Position numbers and translations under genes: made by a program. A stretch of 64,000 nucleotides of DNA from the NCBI GenBank assembly GCA_963678855.1, contig OY787448.1, positions 1-64,000 of the forward strand, written 5' to 3'. This DNA comes from F22 sp963678855 (GTDB lineage Bacteria; Bacteroidota; Bacteroidia; Bacteroidales; Bacteroidaceae). Under the pieces are notes generated by a model, which did not search any database, was not told where the DNA came from, and saw nothing but the letters and a program-made list of their open reading frames with translations. This document shows positions 1 to 6,819 of this stretch, one piece after another; within the stretch, counting starts at the first letter, position 1; the number at the start of each line of letters is the position of its first letter.

Positions 1-463
1 CATGGATGTTGATAGAAGGGCCAGGATCGGCATCACCTTCGCTTTCAAAACGAGTAATGGATAGTCCTAGACCTATACCTGCATAAGCATCTATAGTGTT
101 ATCTCTATAGAAATGATAATTAATAGAAGGGATAAGAGATAGAGCCCAGGTCGAATCATAAGATGTTCTAGATCTGTCGTAATTCCAATATTCGCCAGAC
201 TGTACGTAATAATCTACATCAACACCTTCATTATAACGAGTGTAGGAAAGTGCCAAGTCGATAGATAGAGGAGATTTGCTTAGCATCCAACTCCCTTGTA
301 TTTGCCCGCCTAGCATATCTCCTAGACTCACAGGATTCTCTCCTAAGTTTACAGCATGATTTACTCCGATTTCAAAAGTAAAGTTTCTGTTGCGTTGAGC
401 AGAAACAGGTAGTGCTACAATGAAGAGTAGCACAATTGTTGTCCATTTCATTGTTTGATTCAT
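1..463 (-). CDS. outer-membrane beta-barrel protein, partial (C-terminus off the left edge)
   Basis: The reverse strand is open from an ATG at 463 to the window edge (about 154 codons). The N-terminus is a typical signal peptide (MKWTTIVLLFIVALPVSAQ), followed by alternating hydrophobic/aromatic strands such as FTFEIGVNHAVNL and STWALSLIPSINYHFY and a glycine-rich AYAGIGLGLSIT segment. This is the pattern of an 8-10-strand OmpW/OmpA-like barrel. A second in-frame ATG at 451 would also leave an intact signal peptide. A -7 box TATATTTG lies at 516-523 (reverse) with a copy of the dispersed TGCGTACTTTTTGTC element upstream. The specific function is unknown. Confidence 0.7.
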   Translation of the reverse strand, partial: MNQTMKWTTIVLLFIVALPVSAQRNRNFTFEIGVNHAVNLGENPVSLGDMLGGQIQGSWMLSKSPLSIDLALSYTRYNEGVDVDYYVQSGEYWNYDRSRTSYDSTWALSLIPSINYHFYRDNTIDAYAGIGLGLSITRFESEGDADPGPSINIH

Positions 464-515
464 TTGATAAATAGGTTTAGTTTGATTATTTTACTGTGTA
501 AGTACAACATACCTA

Positions 516-578
516 CAAATATAACTTATATTTTCCTATAAATCACCCAAAAAGACTTGACAAAAAGTACGCATTTTT
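516..578 (-). promoter_or_regulatory. promoter of the barrel gene with dispersed element copy 1
   Basis: On the reverse strand the element TGCGTACTTTTTGTC (558-575 region) is followed by a TTG at 550-548 and a -7 box TATATTTG at 523-516. The spacer here is 24 bases instead of the 20 seen in copies 2 and 4, because the sequence between the element and TTG is 3 bases shorter and diverged. See the copies at 5067, 13906 and 14757. Confidence 0.5.
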
Positions 579-700
579 TACACCCTTAATTTTATACAAT
601 CTTTAAGGCTACTGAGTATACCTATACCCAATAGCCTTAAAGGTTATATAATATGTCTGATTTAGAGGCGTTTACTAATTTTCGAAACCTCTACAGCTGC

Positions 701-955
701 CTACTCTGTCTTCTTAGTGCAAGCTTTTTTGCCAGCTTTATCGCATTTAGTTTCGCATTTCTTTTTACATGCCTTCTTGCATTCTTTAGCCTTTTCGGTT
801 ATGTGGCAAGTCTTTTCGCATGCGTTCTTGCACTCCTTAGCTTCTTTCTTTGTACAACAAGTCTTTGCTTTCTTTGTACATGCCTTCTTTTCTTGGGCAA
901 TAGTTGTCCCTGCAAATGCGACACAAAGCATCGCTCCTAAAATAAATTTTTTCAT
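701..955 (-). CDS. small secreted cysteine/lysine-rich protein
   Basis: 84 residues. Residues 1-20 are a signal peptide (MKKFILGAMLCVAFAGTTIAQ). The mature part is almost only Lys, Cys, Glu, Ala and Thr, with 11 cysteines in repeated K-x-C and K-E-C-K-x-A-C units. No database family is recognised by eye. The composition suggests metal binding or disulfide cross-linking in the periplasm or outside the cell, but this is inference. Its signal peptide and QEKK start match the protein at 21167-21559, and both genes share the same promoter architecture (TACC-N8-GGTA). Antisense reading frames over it are shadows of its biased composition. Confidence 0.7.
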   Translation of the reverse strand: MKKFILGAMLCVAFAGTTIAQEKKACTKKAKTCCTKKEAKECKNACEKTCHITEKAKECKKACKKKCETKCDKAGKKACTKKTE

Positions 956-1023
956 ATCTGTTTGTATTAATGCATGAATTGTAGCTTTAGTATGAGCTAC
1001 ATGTTACTTTTAATTATCGATGA

Positions 1024-1070
1024 CAAAGATATGAGGTTCTTATATAATAATCAATACCATAAAGAGGGTA
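1024..1070 (-). promoter_or_regulatory. promoter with TACC-N8-GGTA inverted repeat
   Basis: Reverse strand: -33 TTG at 1054-1052, 20-base spacer, -7 TATCTTTG at 1031-1024. The 16-bp inverted repeat TACC-N8-GGTA at 1055-1070 abuts the TTG. The same arrangement with the same spacing is found at 21678-21724, in front of the other QEKK-type secreted protein. It is probably an operator or activator site. Confidence 0.6.
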
Positions 1071-1248
1071 TAAAGTTGGGCGTGAGTGGATATAGAAATG
1101 GGGGTGTGAAAAGTAAATTTTGATGCACTCTCTTTACTGTAGAAAATACGAAGAAGATTTTGCCCTTTCGTGTTTGAATGATCTCATGTTTTTCAGAGTG
1201 AATAGTAGCCAATTGTTGTCTAACTTCTTGGTTGTCCTCTAGAATCAT
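1051..1248 (-). CDS. short ORF overlapping the PH-like gene, possibly its frameshifted end
   Basis: 65 codons that begin with an ATG overlapping the stop of the 1245-1718 gene (ATGA). The first 40 residues (EDNQEVRQQLATIHSEK) are charged and amphipathic, as expected of the C-terminal helix of a PH-like domain. The rest is low-quality sequence that runs through the divergent-promoter region. Either a translationally coupled small gene or the displaced C-terminus of the upstream gene. Confidence 0.25.
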   Translation of the reverse strand: MILEDNQEVRQQLATIHSEKHEIIQTRKGKIFFVFSTVKRVHQNLLFTPPFLYPLTPNFIPSLWY

Positions 1249-1718
1249 TCTGTATAACTTGGGAATCTAAACTCATCCATCACAAACGGGAGTTGCCCTT
1301 CTTGCTCGATGATGACTAGGTTTGTTTTTTGGCTAGCACACATTCTGAATTTTCCGATTTTACTACTTTTGAATATACCGAAATAGCCCCACAAACCATC
1401 AGATGCATTGAGTCGGTGAACAGCTCCTGCATTTTCCCAATCAAACTTCTCAATAGTGACTTTATCCAAGTTGATGTGAAAAGTCTCTTTAATCGTGTAC
1501 ACCTCAACTGCGCGTTCGTGTAGCGTGATATACATAGGCCTCTGGATGATACAGACTGTGTTTAATGATGTCATGGTGAGACTAATAATCAGTCTAAAAA
1601 TCCACCGTTTACTGCGTGCCTTAATCCTAACAAACAACAATACTACGAACACAATATTTACCACACCAGTTGTAACCAGTGTGTGTAGATCGAAAAAACA
1701 GTAGAAAGTGTTTATCAT
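1245..1718 (-). CDS. membrane-anchored bacterial PH-domain-like protein
   Basis: 157 residues. Residues about 12-32 and 40-60 are hydrophobic (VVNIVFVVLLFVRI and LIISLTMTSLNTVCII), i.e. two membrane segments. They are followed by a soluble domain with the pattern of small bacterial PH-like proteins: ITLHERAVEVYTIKE, DKVTIEKFD, HRLNASDGLWGYFGIFKSS, GKFRMCASQKTNLVII. Glycine/aromatic residues (GLWGYFG, then a K-N-L-V-I strand) are the recognisable features. The protein ends soon after the last strand, without the usual C-terminal helix, which may be in the overlapping frame downstream. Function unknown. Confidence 0.6.
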   Translation of the reverse strand: MINTFYCFFDLHTLVTTGVVNIVFVVLLFVRIKARSKRWIFRLIISLTMTSLNTVCIIQRPMYITLHERAVEVYTIKETFHINLDKVTIEKFDWENAGAVHRLNASDGLWGYFGIFKSSKIGKFRMCASQKTNLVIIEQEGQLPFVMDEFRFPSYTE

Positions 1719-1788
1719 ATAGTAGTTCTCTGGTGAGATTTGGTGACGTAAATATAATAAATTCTTACGATAAAAAAGATTTTATCTG

Positions 1789-1796
1789 TATCTTTG
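1789..1796 (+). promoter_or_regulatory. -7 box TATCTTTG for the OB-fold-like protein gene
   Basis: A consensus Bacteroidota -7 box 40 bases before the ATG at 1836. Confidence 0.5.
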
Positions 1797-1835
1797 ACGT
1801 GATAAGCTACGAATCTGAACTAAAATGACAACATT

Positions 1836-2393
1836 ATGAACAAACTAGCATGCACTTTGGTGCTTATTTTTAGTGCTATACTTGGTCTACACGCACAACC
1901 AGCACCAGAAGACAATCCAGTACAAACGACATTGAAAGTTCTTGAGAAAGATGCGGCTCAATTTGTGGGTAAAACCATTACATTTTCTGGCAAAGCTGTC
2001 CACGTATGTGGCCATAGTGGTATGAAGATGTTTTTTGAGATTCCTGGTAGTAAGTCTACTTTTGAAGTGAAGTCTACAAAGGAACTTGGCAAATTCTCAC
2101 GCAAATGCAATAACCACAATGTGAAAGTTGTCGGTGTAGTAGGAGAATCTCGTATTGATGAGACTTACCTTAAAGATTGGGAAAAGCAACATAAAACCAA
2201 AACAGCTGAACAACACGGAACAAACGATGAAGGTTGTGAGTCGGAGAAAGCCGCTATGCAAGAAACTGGTAATTCTACGACACAACGTATTGCAGATTTT
2301 CGCAAGCGCATTGCTGAGCGTAATAAGAAAGAAGGGAAGAACTATTTGAGCTTTTATCACGTCACTGCTATCAGTTATAACATCTTGAAGTAA
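1836..2393 (+). CDS. secreted OB-fold-like protein
   Basis: 185 residues with signal peptide (residues 1-20, LIFSAILGLHAQ). Residues 30-105 read as a small beta-barrel: ...AAQFVGKTITFSGKAVHVC...MKMFFEIPGSKSTFEVKSTKELGKF...HNVKVVGVVGE. This is the pattern of bacterial OB-fold (tOB-like) periplasmic proteins. It contains a CGHSG motif that could bind a metal. The C-terminal third is charged and probably helical (TTQRIADFRKRIAERNKKEGK). A promoter precedes it and a strong terminator follows, so it is monocistronic. Function unknown. Confidence 0.65.
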   Translation: MNKLACTLVLIFSAILGLHAQPAPEDNPVQTTLKVLEKDAAQFVGKTITFSGKAVHVCGHSGMKMFFEIPGSKSTFEVKSTKELGKFSRKCNNHNVKVVGVVGESRIDETYLKDWEKQHKTKTAEQHGTNDEGCESEKAAMQETGNSTTQRIADFRKRIAERNKKEGKNYLSFYHVTAISYNILK

Positions 2394-2414
2394 AAGATAA
2401 AGTAATAGATATGA

Positions 2415-2453
2415 GATGACTATTCAACACAGATTGGATAGTCATCTTTTTTT
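2415..2453 (+). terminator. rho-independent terminator
   Basis: Arms 2415-2427 and 2434-2446 pair over 13 bases (one G-U pair), followed by seven T. It separates the OB-fold gene from the ATPase module. Confidence 0.85.
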
Positions 2454-2489
2454 GCAGCCTCTAGGTTGTTGGTTATTGTCCATTTTTTG

Positions 2490-2497
2490 TATCTTTG
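2490..2497 (+). promoter_or_regulatory. -7 box TATCTTTG of the ATPase-nuclease module
   Basis: It lies inside the reading frame upstream of the ATG at 2514, so the upstream ATG-like starts at 2466 cannot be used from this promoter. It fixes the start of the ATPase at 2514. Confidence 0.6.
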
Positions 2498-2513
2498 TCC
2501 AAAACCGTACCTT

Positions 2514-3797
2514 ATGACAACACTAGAAATCAGAAATATTGGTCCTATCAAGCACGCTGCATTTGATCTCAATAAGATCAATGTGTTTATAGGTCCTCAG
2601 AGTAGTGGAAAGAGTACCATCGCGAAGATTTTTAGCTTCTGCTCATGGTTAGAGAAAAACTACTTTCTGTGCATACACGATATGAGAGAACAGTACATCA
2701 AAGCAAGTGACGTGCTTCTTCGTACATATCACAATATGACCAAGCAGTACTTCTCGGAAGACTCGTATATTTTGTACGAGAGTGATACATGCACTCTGTC
2801 ATTTGGCTATCCTGAAGGGTCTGATAGGTTCTCCCATACGTTTACTCGTAAAGATGCATGCGACAGTGCTAGTAGTTGTCCTCCATTTGAGAATAGACAA
2901 ATTTGTTATATCCCTGCAGAGCGTAATTTCCTTGCTGCCGTTAAGACAGAGCGTTATACCGATACACCCAATAGTATCACCGAGTTTATAGCTAAATGGT
3001 ACACTGCCAAGGAGGAGTATACGGACCATCGCTTAGAGATGCCTGCCGTGCATGCCCAATATTATTACGATGAAGATGCTCGTCAAGATAGAATCAATGT
3101 AGATGGGGTGGATATTCAGCTGGTCAGCGGTTCGTCTGGATTGCAATCTATTGTGCCACTATTGGTGCTAGTTGATTACTATGCTGCTGGTATATACGGT
3201 AAGACACGCTCGCTATCTCCTCAGCTAAGACGAGCTTTTAAAGAAGGTGTGACTAAGTTTGCTCCTGTGGACAAAGAACAAGAGCTGCTAGCTTTTATTG
3301 ACGACCTGAATCATATTCCTACTACTGATGAGGAGTATCTTCATGAGTTTTGGAAACGCCTTTCGCAAATATTAGGTATAGACGTGGCATATCATTTTAC
3401 TCGTTTTATTATCGAAGAACCAGAGCAAAATCTATTCCCTAAAACGCAGAAGCAACTCGTTGTGGAGCTACTTGATAAAGTTAAAAGTGCTACTCAGCCA
3501 CACGATATGATTATTACGACTCATAGTCCGTATGTTCTGTTTGCTATCAACAACTGTATGCTTGGTGGTTTGGTGCAGAACAAACTTGATGAGGCTGATA
3601 AAGCCAAGCTTCATAATCAAATCACTTATATTGATCCTAAAAATGTGTCTGTCTATTCGGTAGACAACGGCACCATCACTTCTATGCAAGGTGAGGACGG
3701 GCTTATAGATGAGAATTTCCTTGGGCAAGCCATGCAAGAAATCATGGACGAGTTTGATATTATGTTGGACTACTATGACACAGATGAAGATGAATAG
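2514..3797 (+). CDS. ABC-type AAA ATPase (RecF/SMC/OLD-like), putative defence ATPase
   Basis: 427 residues from ATG 2514 (MTTLEIRNIGPI). This start is chosen because a -7 box lies just upstream. Walker A is GPQSSGKS (residues 27-34). The signature-like SGSSGLQSIVPL follows in the middle. Near the C-terminus, FIIEEPEQNLFP is a Walker B with the catalytic Glu, and ITTHSPYVL is the H-loop. There is no long coiled coil and no TOPRIM domain, so it is a compact AAA_13/AAA_21-like ATPase of the kind paired with effectors in defence or toxin systems. The next gene overlaps it and has a nuclease-like motif. A role in anti-phage defence is inference from this context. Confidence 0.8.
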   Translation: MTTLEIRNIGPIKHAAFDLNKINVFIGPQSSGKSTIAKIFSFCSWLEKNYFLCIHDMREQYIKASDVLLRTYHNMTKQYFSEDSYILYESDTCTLSFGYPEGSDRFSHTFTRKDACDSASSCPPFENRQICYIPAERNFLAAVKTERYTDTPNSITEFIAKWYTAKEEYTDHRLEMPAVHAQYYYDEDARQDRINVDGVDIQLVSGSSGLQSIVPLLVLVDYYAAGIYGKTRSLSPQLRRAFKEGVTKFAPVDKEQELLAFIDDLNHIPTTDEEYLHEFWKRLSQILGIDVAYHFTRFIIEEPEQNLFPKTQKQLVVELLDKVKSATQPHDMIITTHSPYVLFAINNCMLGGLVQNKLDEADKAKLHNQITYIDPKNVSVYSVDNGTITSMQGEDGLIDENFLGQAMQEIMDEFDIMLDYYDTDEDE

Positions 3798-4380
3798 CCC
3801 ATTTAAATCCATGCATGCCTATGATACTGATTTGTATATTGTAGATTATACAGAACAGACGCGTAAAGAAAAGAAGCATAGACGTGGGGTAGAGTTGCAT
3901 ACTGAGCAGCCTGTGGATATTAAAGGTCTGCGGGTGTCTAATCCTGATAATATAGCTTATAAGGTTGTGAATTTTGAAGAAGCCGATAACATCGATTTCT
4001 TTAAAGATGCCGATGGGGAAGTGGTTTCTCAGTGCGAATGTATAGGCATCGCTGATAGAGTCAACCCAAATAAGAAAGCTTGGGCTTTTGCAATAGAGCT
4101 AAAGTACCCTCACTCTACGAAAGGCATCACTAGAAATAAGAGCAAGGCCAAACATCAAGTCTTATCTACTCTTGAGTATTTATTTGATGCGGGTGTGCTT
4201 TCTAGGAATAATATGAATTACCTAATTGTGTCCATACCTCGATTTCCACGTAGTGTATTTGGTGGATTTCGGATTAGTCAGAAGGATAAGTTGGCACTCA
4301 AGAGGATGAATGCTTTTATAAAGGCGACGAATGCCATTCGCATAGAGAATCAGGAAAGATTGTCTTTCCCTAGAGAATAA
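3784..4380 (+). CDS. partner of the ATPase, PD-(D/E)xK-nuclease-like protein
   Basis: 198 residues from ATG 3784 (ATG 3790 is equally possible). It overlaps the ATPase gene by 14 bases, which implies translational coupling. The residues D91, then E105-L-K107 on a hydrophobic strand (AWAFAIELKY), then a helix with K123/Q125 (KAKHQVLSTLEYL) match the D...ExK...Q order of PD-(D/E)xK nucleases. The rest of the protein gives no family match by eye. It is the likely effector of the module. If not a nuclease, it could be a DUF-type partner that the ATPase regulates. Confidence 0.6.
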   Translation: MKMNSPFKSMHAYDTDLYIVDYTEQTRKEKKHRRGVELHTEQPVDIKGLRVSNPDNIAYKVVNFEEADNIDFFKDADGEVVSQCECIGIADRVNPNKKAWAFAIELKYPHSTKGITRNKSKAKHQVLSTLEYLFDAGVLSRNNMNYLIVSIPRFPRSVFGGFRISQKDKLALKRMNAFIKATNAIRIENQERLSFPRE

Positions 4381-4410
4381 ATATTGTATAACACTTAATT
4401 AAAATAGAAC

Positions 4411-5004
4411 ATGAAGTTGCCTCGTTTTTATGTAAGAATATTGATATATGCCAGTGTCTTATCTGTCTTGGTTGTTATTAATAATATCCAGACTAAATCT
4501 CAAATAGAAATCCTAACTAAAGAATTGAAGATGACTCCCGAAGAAGCTTTAGCAAAAACTCATAAACAAGCTGGAGATGAGACACAACAAATCATTTGGT
4601 ACTATCATCCCAATGCAGAATTGTATATTAATCCTAATCAGATGACCATATACATGGGAAAACGATTAGATGAAGAGTGGATGCAGCTTACCATGTCTTA
4701 TACAGCAGATGAGTGGTTGAATTACACCAATGTATATCTTGAGGTAGATGGAAAAGTCGTGGAAATTCCTTACGACAATAAAAACGATAAGCTTTACGAT
4801 AAAGATATCCGCTCAGAACTGGTTGAGTTGAAAGTTTGGCCAGAGCTGAGAGATCTGCTTATGGATTGTGTCACAGCTAGGTCGGTTAATATGATTTTCA
4901 AAGGTGAAGAAATCAAAGAAATACCAGTCGGACAGGATTATTTGAAGCCATTAGGACATATGATTTTGGCTTATTATGGCTTGAAAGATGAAGTAAATGA
5001 GTAA
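4411..5004 (+). CDS. hypothetical membrane-anchored protein
   Basis: 197 residues. Residues 8-25 form one N-terminal membrane anchor (ILIYASVLSVLVVINNI). The rest is soluble and probably periplasmic, with mixed helices and strands and no cysteine pair or catalytic motif that stands out. It starts 30 bases after the nuclease-like gene and ends at a terminator, so it may be a third gene of that operon, perhaps accessory. No family is recognised. Confidence 0.6.
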   Translation: MKLPRFYVRILIYASVLSVLVVINNIQTKSQIEILTKELKMTPEEALAKTHKQAGDETQQIIWYYHPNAELYINPNQMTIYMGKRLDEEWMQLTMSYTADEWLNYTNVYLEVDGKVVEIPYDNKNDKLYDKDIRSELVELKVWPELRDLLMDCVTARSVNMIFKGEEIKEIPVGQDYLKPLGHMILAYYGLKDEVNE

Positions 5005-5011
5005 AAGATAG

Positions 5012-5045
5012 GAGAAACAGCACTTTGTATAAGGTACTGTTTCTC
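5012..5045 (+). terminator. hairpin terminator
   Basis: Perfect 9-bp arms (5012-5020 and 5037-5045) just after the preceding stop. The following T-rich tract is short. Confidence 0.6.
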
Positions 5046-5066
5046 AGTTTATTAGCTGTATGGCAT

Positions 5067-5129
5067 TGAAAATGCGTACTTTTTGTCAAATCGATTTCTT
5101 GGTGTGTAAAAGGCTATTTCCTATTTTTG
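5067..5129 (+). promoter_or_regulatory. promoter of the DUF805 pair with dispersed element copy 2
   Basis: TGCGTACTTTTTGTC at 5073-5087 is followed by ATCGATTTCTTGG, in which TTG (5099-5101) is a -33 box. A 20-base spacer leads to the -7 box TATTTTTG (5122-5129). The same order and spacing occurs on the reverse strand at 14757-14818. A second GTGTAAAAGGCT lies just downstream of the -7 box, repeating the spacer sequence. Confidence 0.65.
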
Positions 5130-5181
5130 GCGGTGTAAAAGGCTGATGACGCCTAGTTATGAATAAACGAATAAGAAAATT

Positions 5182-5625
5182 ATGGACAACCAACCAAACA
5201 GTATACCATCTGTAGTAAAGCAAATGAAAAATGATTTCTCGTATAAGCAACGAATGAATCGTCGTATGTTTTGGCGAATATTTCTAATAACATATTTGTC
5301 TTTGTGTACCTTTACTGTATTTGTGATTGCTTATTCACTAAATAAATTCCCAGAAGAAAAATTAGCAGGTGTTCCAGCTGATATTGAAGCTACTGCATTC
5401 ACAGTAAGTTCTATTATAGTATTCGCAATGTTTAGTATATTCTTTTTTAGAGTATTGCTCCTATTGTTCAATATCATCATAGTACATCGTCTTCATGATA
5501 CTGGTCGCTCTGGCTGGTGTTCTTTATTATCATTTGTACCCGTTTTGGGTGATGTCCCTCTGCTTGTGATGTTATCACAGAAGAGTGAACCAAAGGATAA
5601 TAAATGGGGAGCATGCCCAAACTAA
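5182..5625 (+). CDS. DUF805 family membrane protein
   Basis: 147 residues. About three hydrophobic segments (FLITYLSLCTFTVFVIAYSL, VSSIIVFAMFSIFFFRVLLLLF, and a short third near SLLSFVPVLGDVPLLVML) frame the diagnostic motif HRLHDTGRSGW, which is the DUF805 signature. The C-terminus ends in NKWGACPN. The family is an inner-membrane protein of unknown function. The following gene is a paralogue, so the two form a small operon. Confidence 0.85.
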   Translation: MDNQPNSIPSVVKQMKNDFSYKQRMNRRMFWRIFLITYLSLCTFTVFVIAYSLNKFPEEKLAGVPADIEATAFTVSSIIVFAMFSIFFFRVLLLLFNIIIVHRLHDTGRSGWCSLLSFVPVLGDVPLLVMLSQKSEPKDNKWGACPN

Positions 5626-5668
5626 ATATGCATAATCAAGTTTAATATCAACGCAAAACATATATCAA

Positions 5669-6055
5669 ATGAAAGAGAAACAGAATTTATTTGTATATAG
5701 AAAAGTGCTTACTAACAAAAGGTCTTGGTACACAAGACGTGTAAATAAGCACCAGTTTATAAAAGACTATCTTACTCATGTTTTAGTTTTAGTCTTCGTA
5801 ATATGTGTGGCGCAGTTTGCATTAGGGCATACTCAAATAAGTGTCCAGTCAATGTTTACATTTGTAACGACAATTTTCTGGGTAAGCCTTTTGCCTATAC
5901 ACCCCACCATCAATGCGCGTCTCCACGACACAGGCCGCTCTGGCTGGTGGTCTTTACTATCCTTGGTGCCTATGATCGGTTCAGCATCCATGCTTTTCAT
6001 ACTCTTGCAACCGAGCGAAAAACACACAAATAAATGGGGTGATTGCCCTAAATAA
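5669..6055 (+). CDS. DUF805 family membrane protein, second copy
   Basis: 128 residues, with ARLHDTGRSGWWSLLSLVPMIG and the end NKWGDCPK. It is clearly paralogous to the gene 43 bases upstream, though shorter at the N-terminus. Two hydrophobic segments precede the motif. A strong terminator follows. Confidence 0.85.
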   Translation: MKEKQNLFVYRKVLTNKRSWYTRRVNKHQFIKDYLTHVLVLVFVICVAQFALGHTQISVQSMFTFVTTIFWVSLLPIHPTINARLHDTGRSGWWSLLSLVPMIGSASMLFILLQPSEKHTNKWGDCPK

Positions 6056-6061
6056 CAGAAT

Positions 6062-6107
6062 ATACGCCCTAGAAGATATTGCTAGTTGCAATTCTTCTAG
6101 GGCGTAT
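6062..6107 (+). terminator. strong hairpin terminator
   Basis: Perfect 15-bp arms 6062-6076 and 6093-6107 with a 16-base loop. It closes the DUF805 pair. Confidence 0.8.
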
Positions 6108-6165
6108 CACTTGTAGAGAATAGTCATAATCTCAACAAAACAAGAAGTTAAATACCGTAAAGTAT

Positions 6166-6205
6166 TTTGCACGTACAAGCAAAATTCTTATGTTTGCACG
6201 TACAA
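6166..6205 (+). promoter_or_regulatory. promoter with paired 13-bp operators of the redox operon
   Basis: TTTGCACGTACAA occurs exactly twice, at 6166-6178 and 6193-6205, 27 bases apart. The first copy covers the -33 TTG (6167-6169) and the second overlaps the -7 box TATGTTTG (6189-6196). This is the layout of a repressor site, such as an HxlR- or MarR-type redox regulator. No such regulator gene is adjacent. Confidence 0.6.
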
Positions 6206-6240
6206 ATAAAAACATTAGTATTAACTAGAAAGATAAAAAG

Positions 6241-6447
6241 ATGCCAACGATTAATTTTCAAGGAGGTTCATTGACAACCGAACAAAAGAAAGAACTTATT
6301 GAGAAGTTCACGGAGATTACTACAGAAGTAACGAAGAGTCCTGAACAATTCGTCACTGTGATTATTCAAGAATACCCAGTTGAAAATATGGGAGTAGGAG
6401 GTAAGACTGTTGCCGATATCAAGAAAGCTATGATGAGTAAAAAATAA
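6241..6447 (+). CDS. 4-oxalocrotonate tautomerase family enzyme
   Basis: 68 residues with the invariant Pro2 directly after Met (MPTINFQGG), which is the catalytic base in this family. The length is that of the 4-OT subfamily (60-70 residues). The FTEITTEVTKSPEQFVTVIIQEYPVENMGVGG segment matches the conserved helix-strand pattern. It is the first gene of the redox operon, so the likely substrate is a small unsaturated keto acid, but this is not shown. Confidence 0.85.
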   Translation: MPTINFQGGSLTTEQKKELIEKFTEITTEVTKSPEQFVTVIIQEYPVENMGVGGKTVADIKKAMMSKK

Positions 6448-6470
6448 TCATTCAATTATTTACTTCACAC

Positions 6471-6761
6471 ATGAAAGTACTAGTTATTTCTTGTAGTCCC
6501 AGAGCTAATTCAATCATTACAGCAGGAAGTTTGGGACAAATGGGGGCTATTAATACCATTGGTAACTTCTTCCTTGTACAAGGTATAACTAATCTAGGTT
6601 TTGTCTTTGCGTACAACATGCAACAAGAGCTTGAAAAAGGAATCAAATCTGCACGTCAGCTAGGTGATAAGATGTATGAAGCGATTTCCTTCATGAAAAA
6701 AGGAGAAGGAACTCCATTTGATATGCATAATCATTTCTCTTATGGCACACATACGTTTTAA
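6471..6761 (+). pseudogene. flavodoxin-fold FMN reductase with internal deletion
   Basis: 96 codons. The N-terminus MKVLVISCSPRANS is the FMN-phosphate-binding strand and loop of NADPH-dependent FMN reductases. The next residues (IITAGSLGQMGAINTIGNFFLVQGITNLGF) correspond to the end of the domain. A full protein would be about 190-200 residues, so roughly 100 residues between residue 14 and about residue 16 seem to have been lost in frame. The protein probably cannot bind flavin. It sits between the tautomerase and the nitroreductase genes. Confidence 0.65.
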
Positions 6762-6819
6762 TAGATGTGTGGGAAATATAAATGAATCAAGATAACAAGT
6801 AGTATATAAAACAAGGTTT

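Noticed and set aside
653..977. Two plus-strand reading frames over the Cys/Lys-rich gene
   Set aside because: They are antisense shadows of a lysine-rich gene, giving Phe/Leu/Ser-rich products; the minus strand has signal peptide and promoter.
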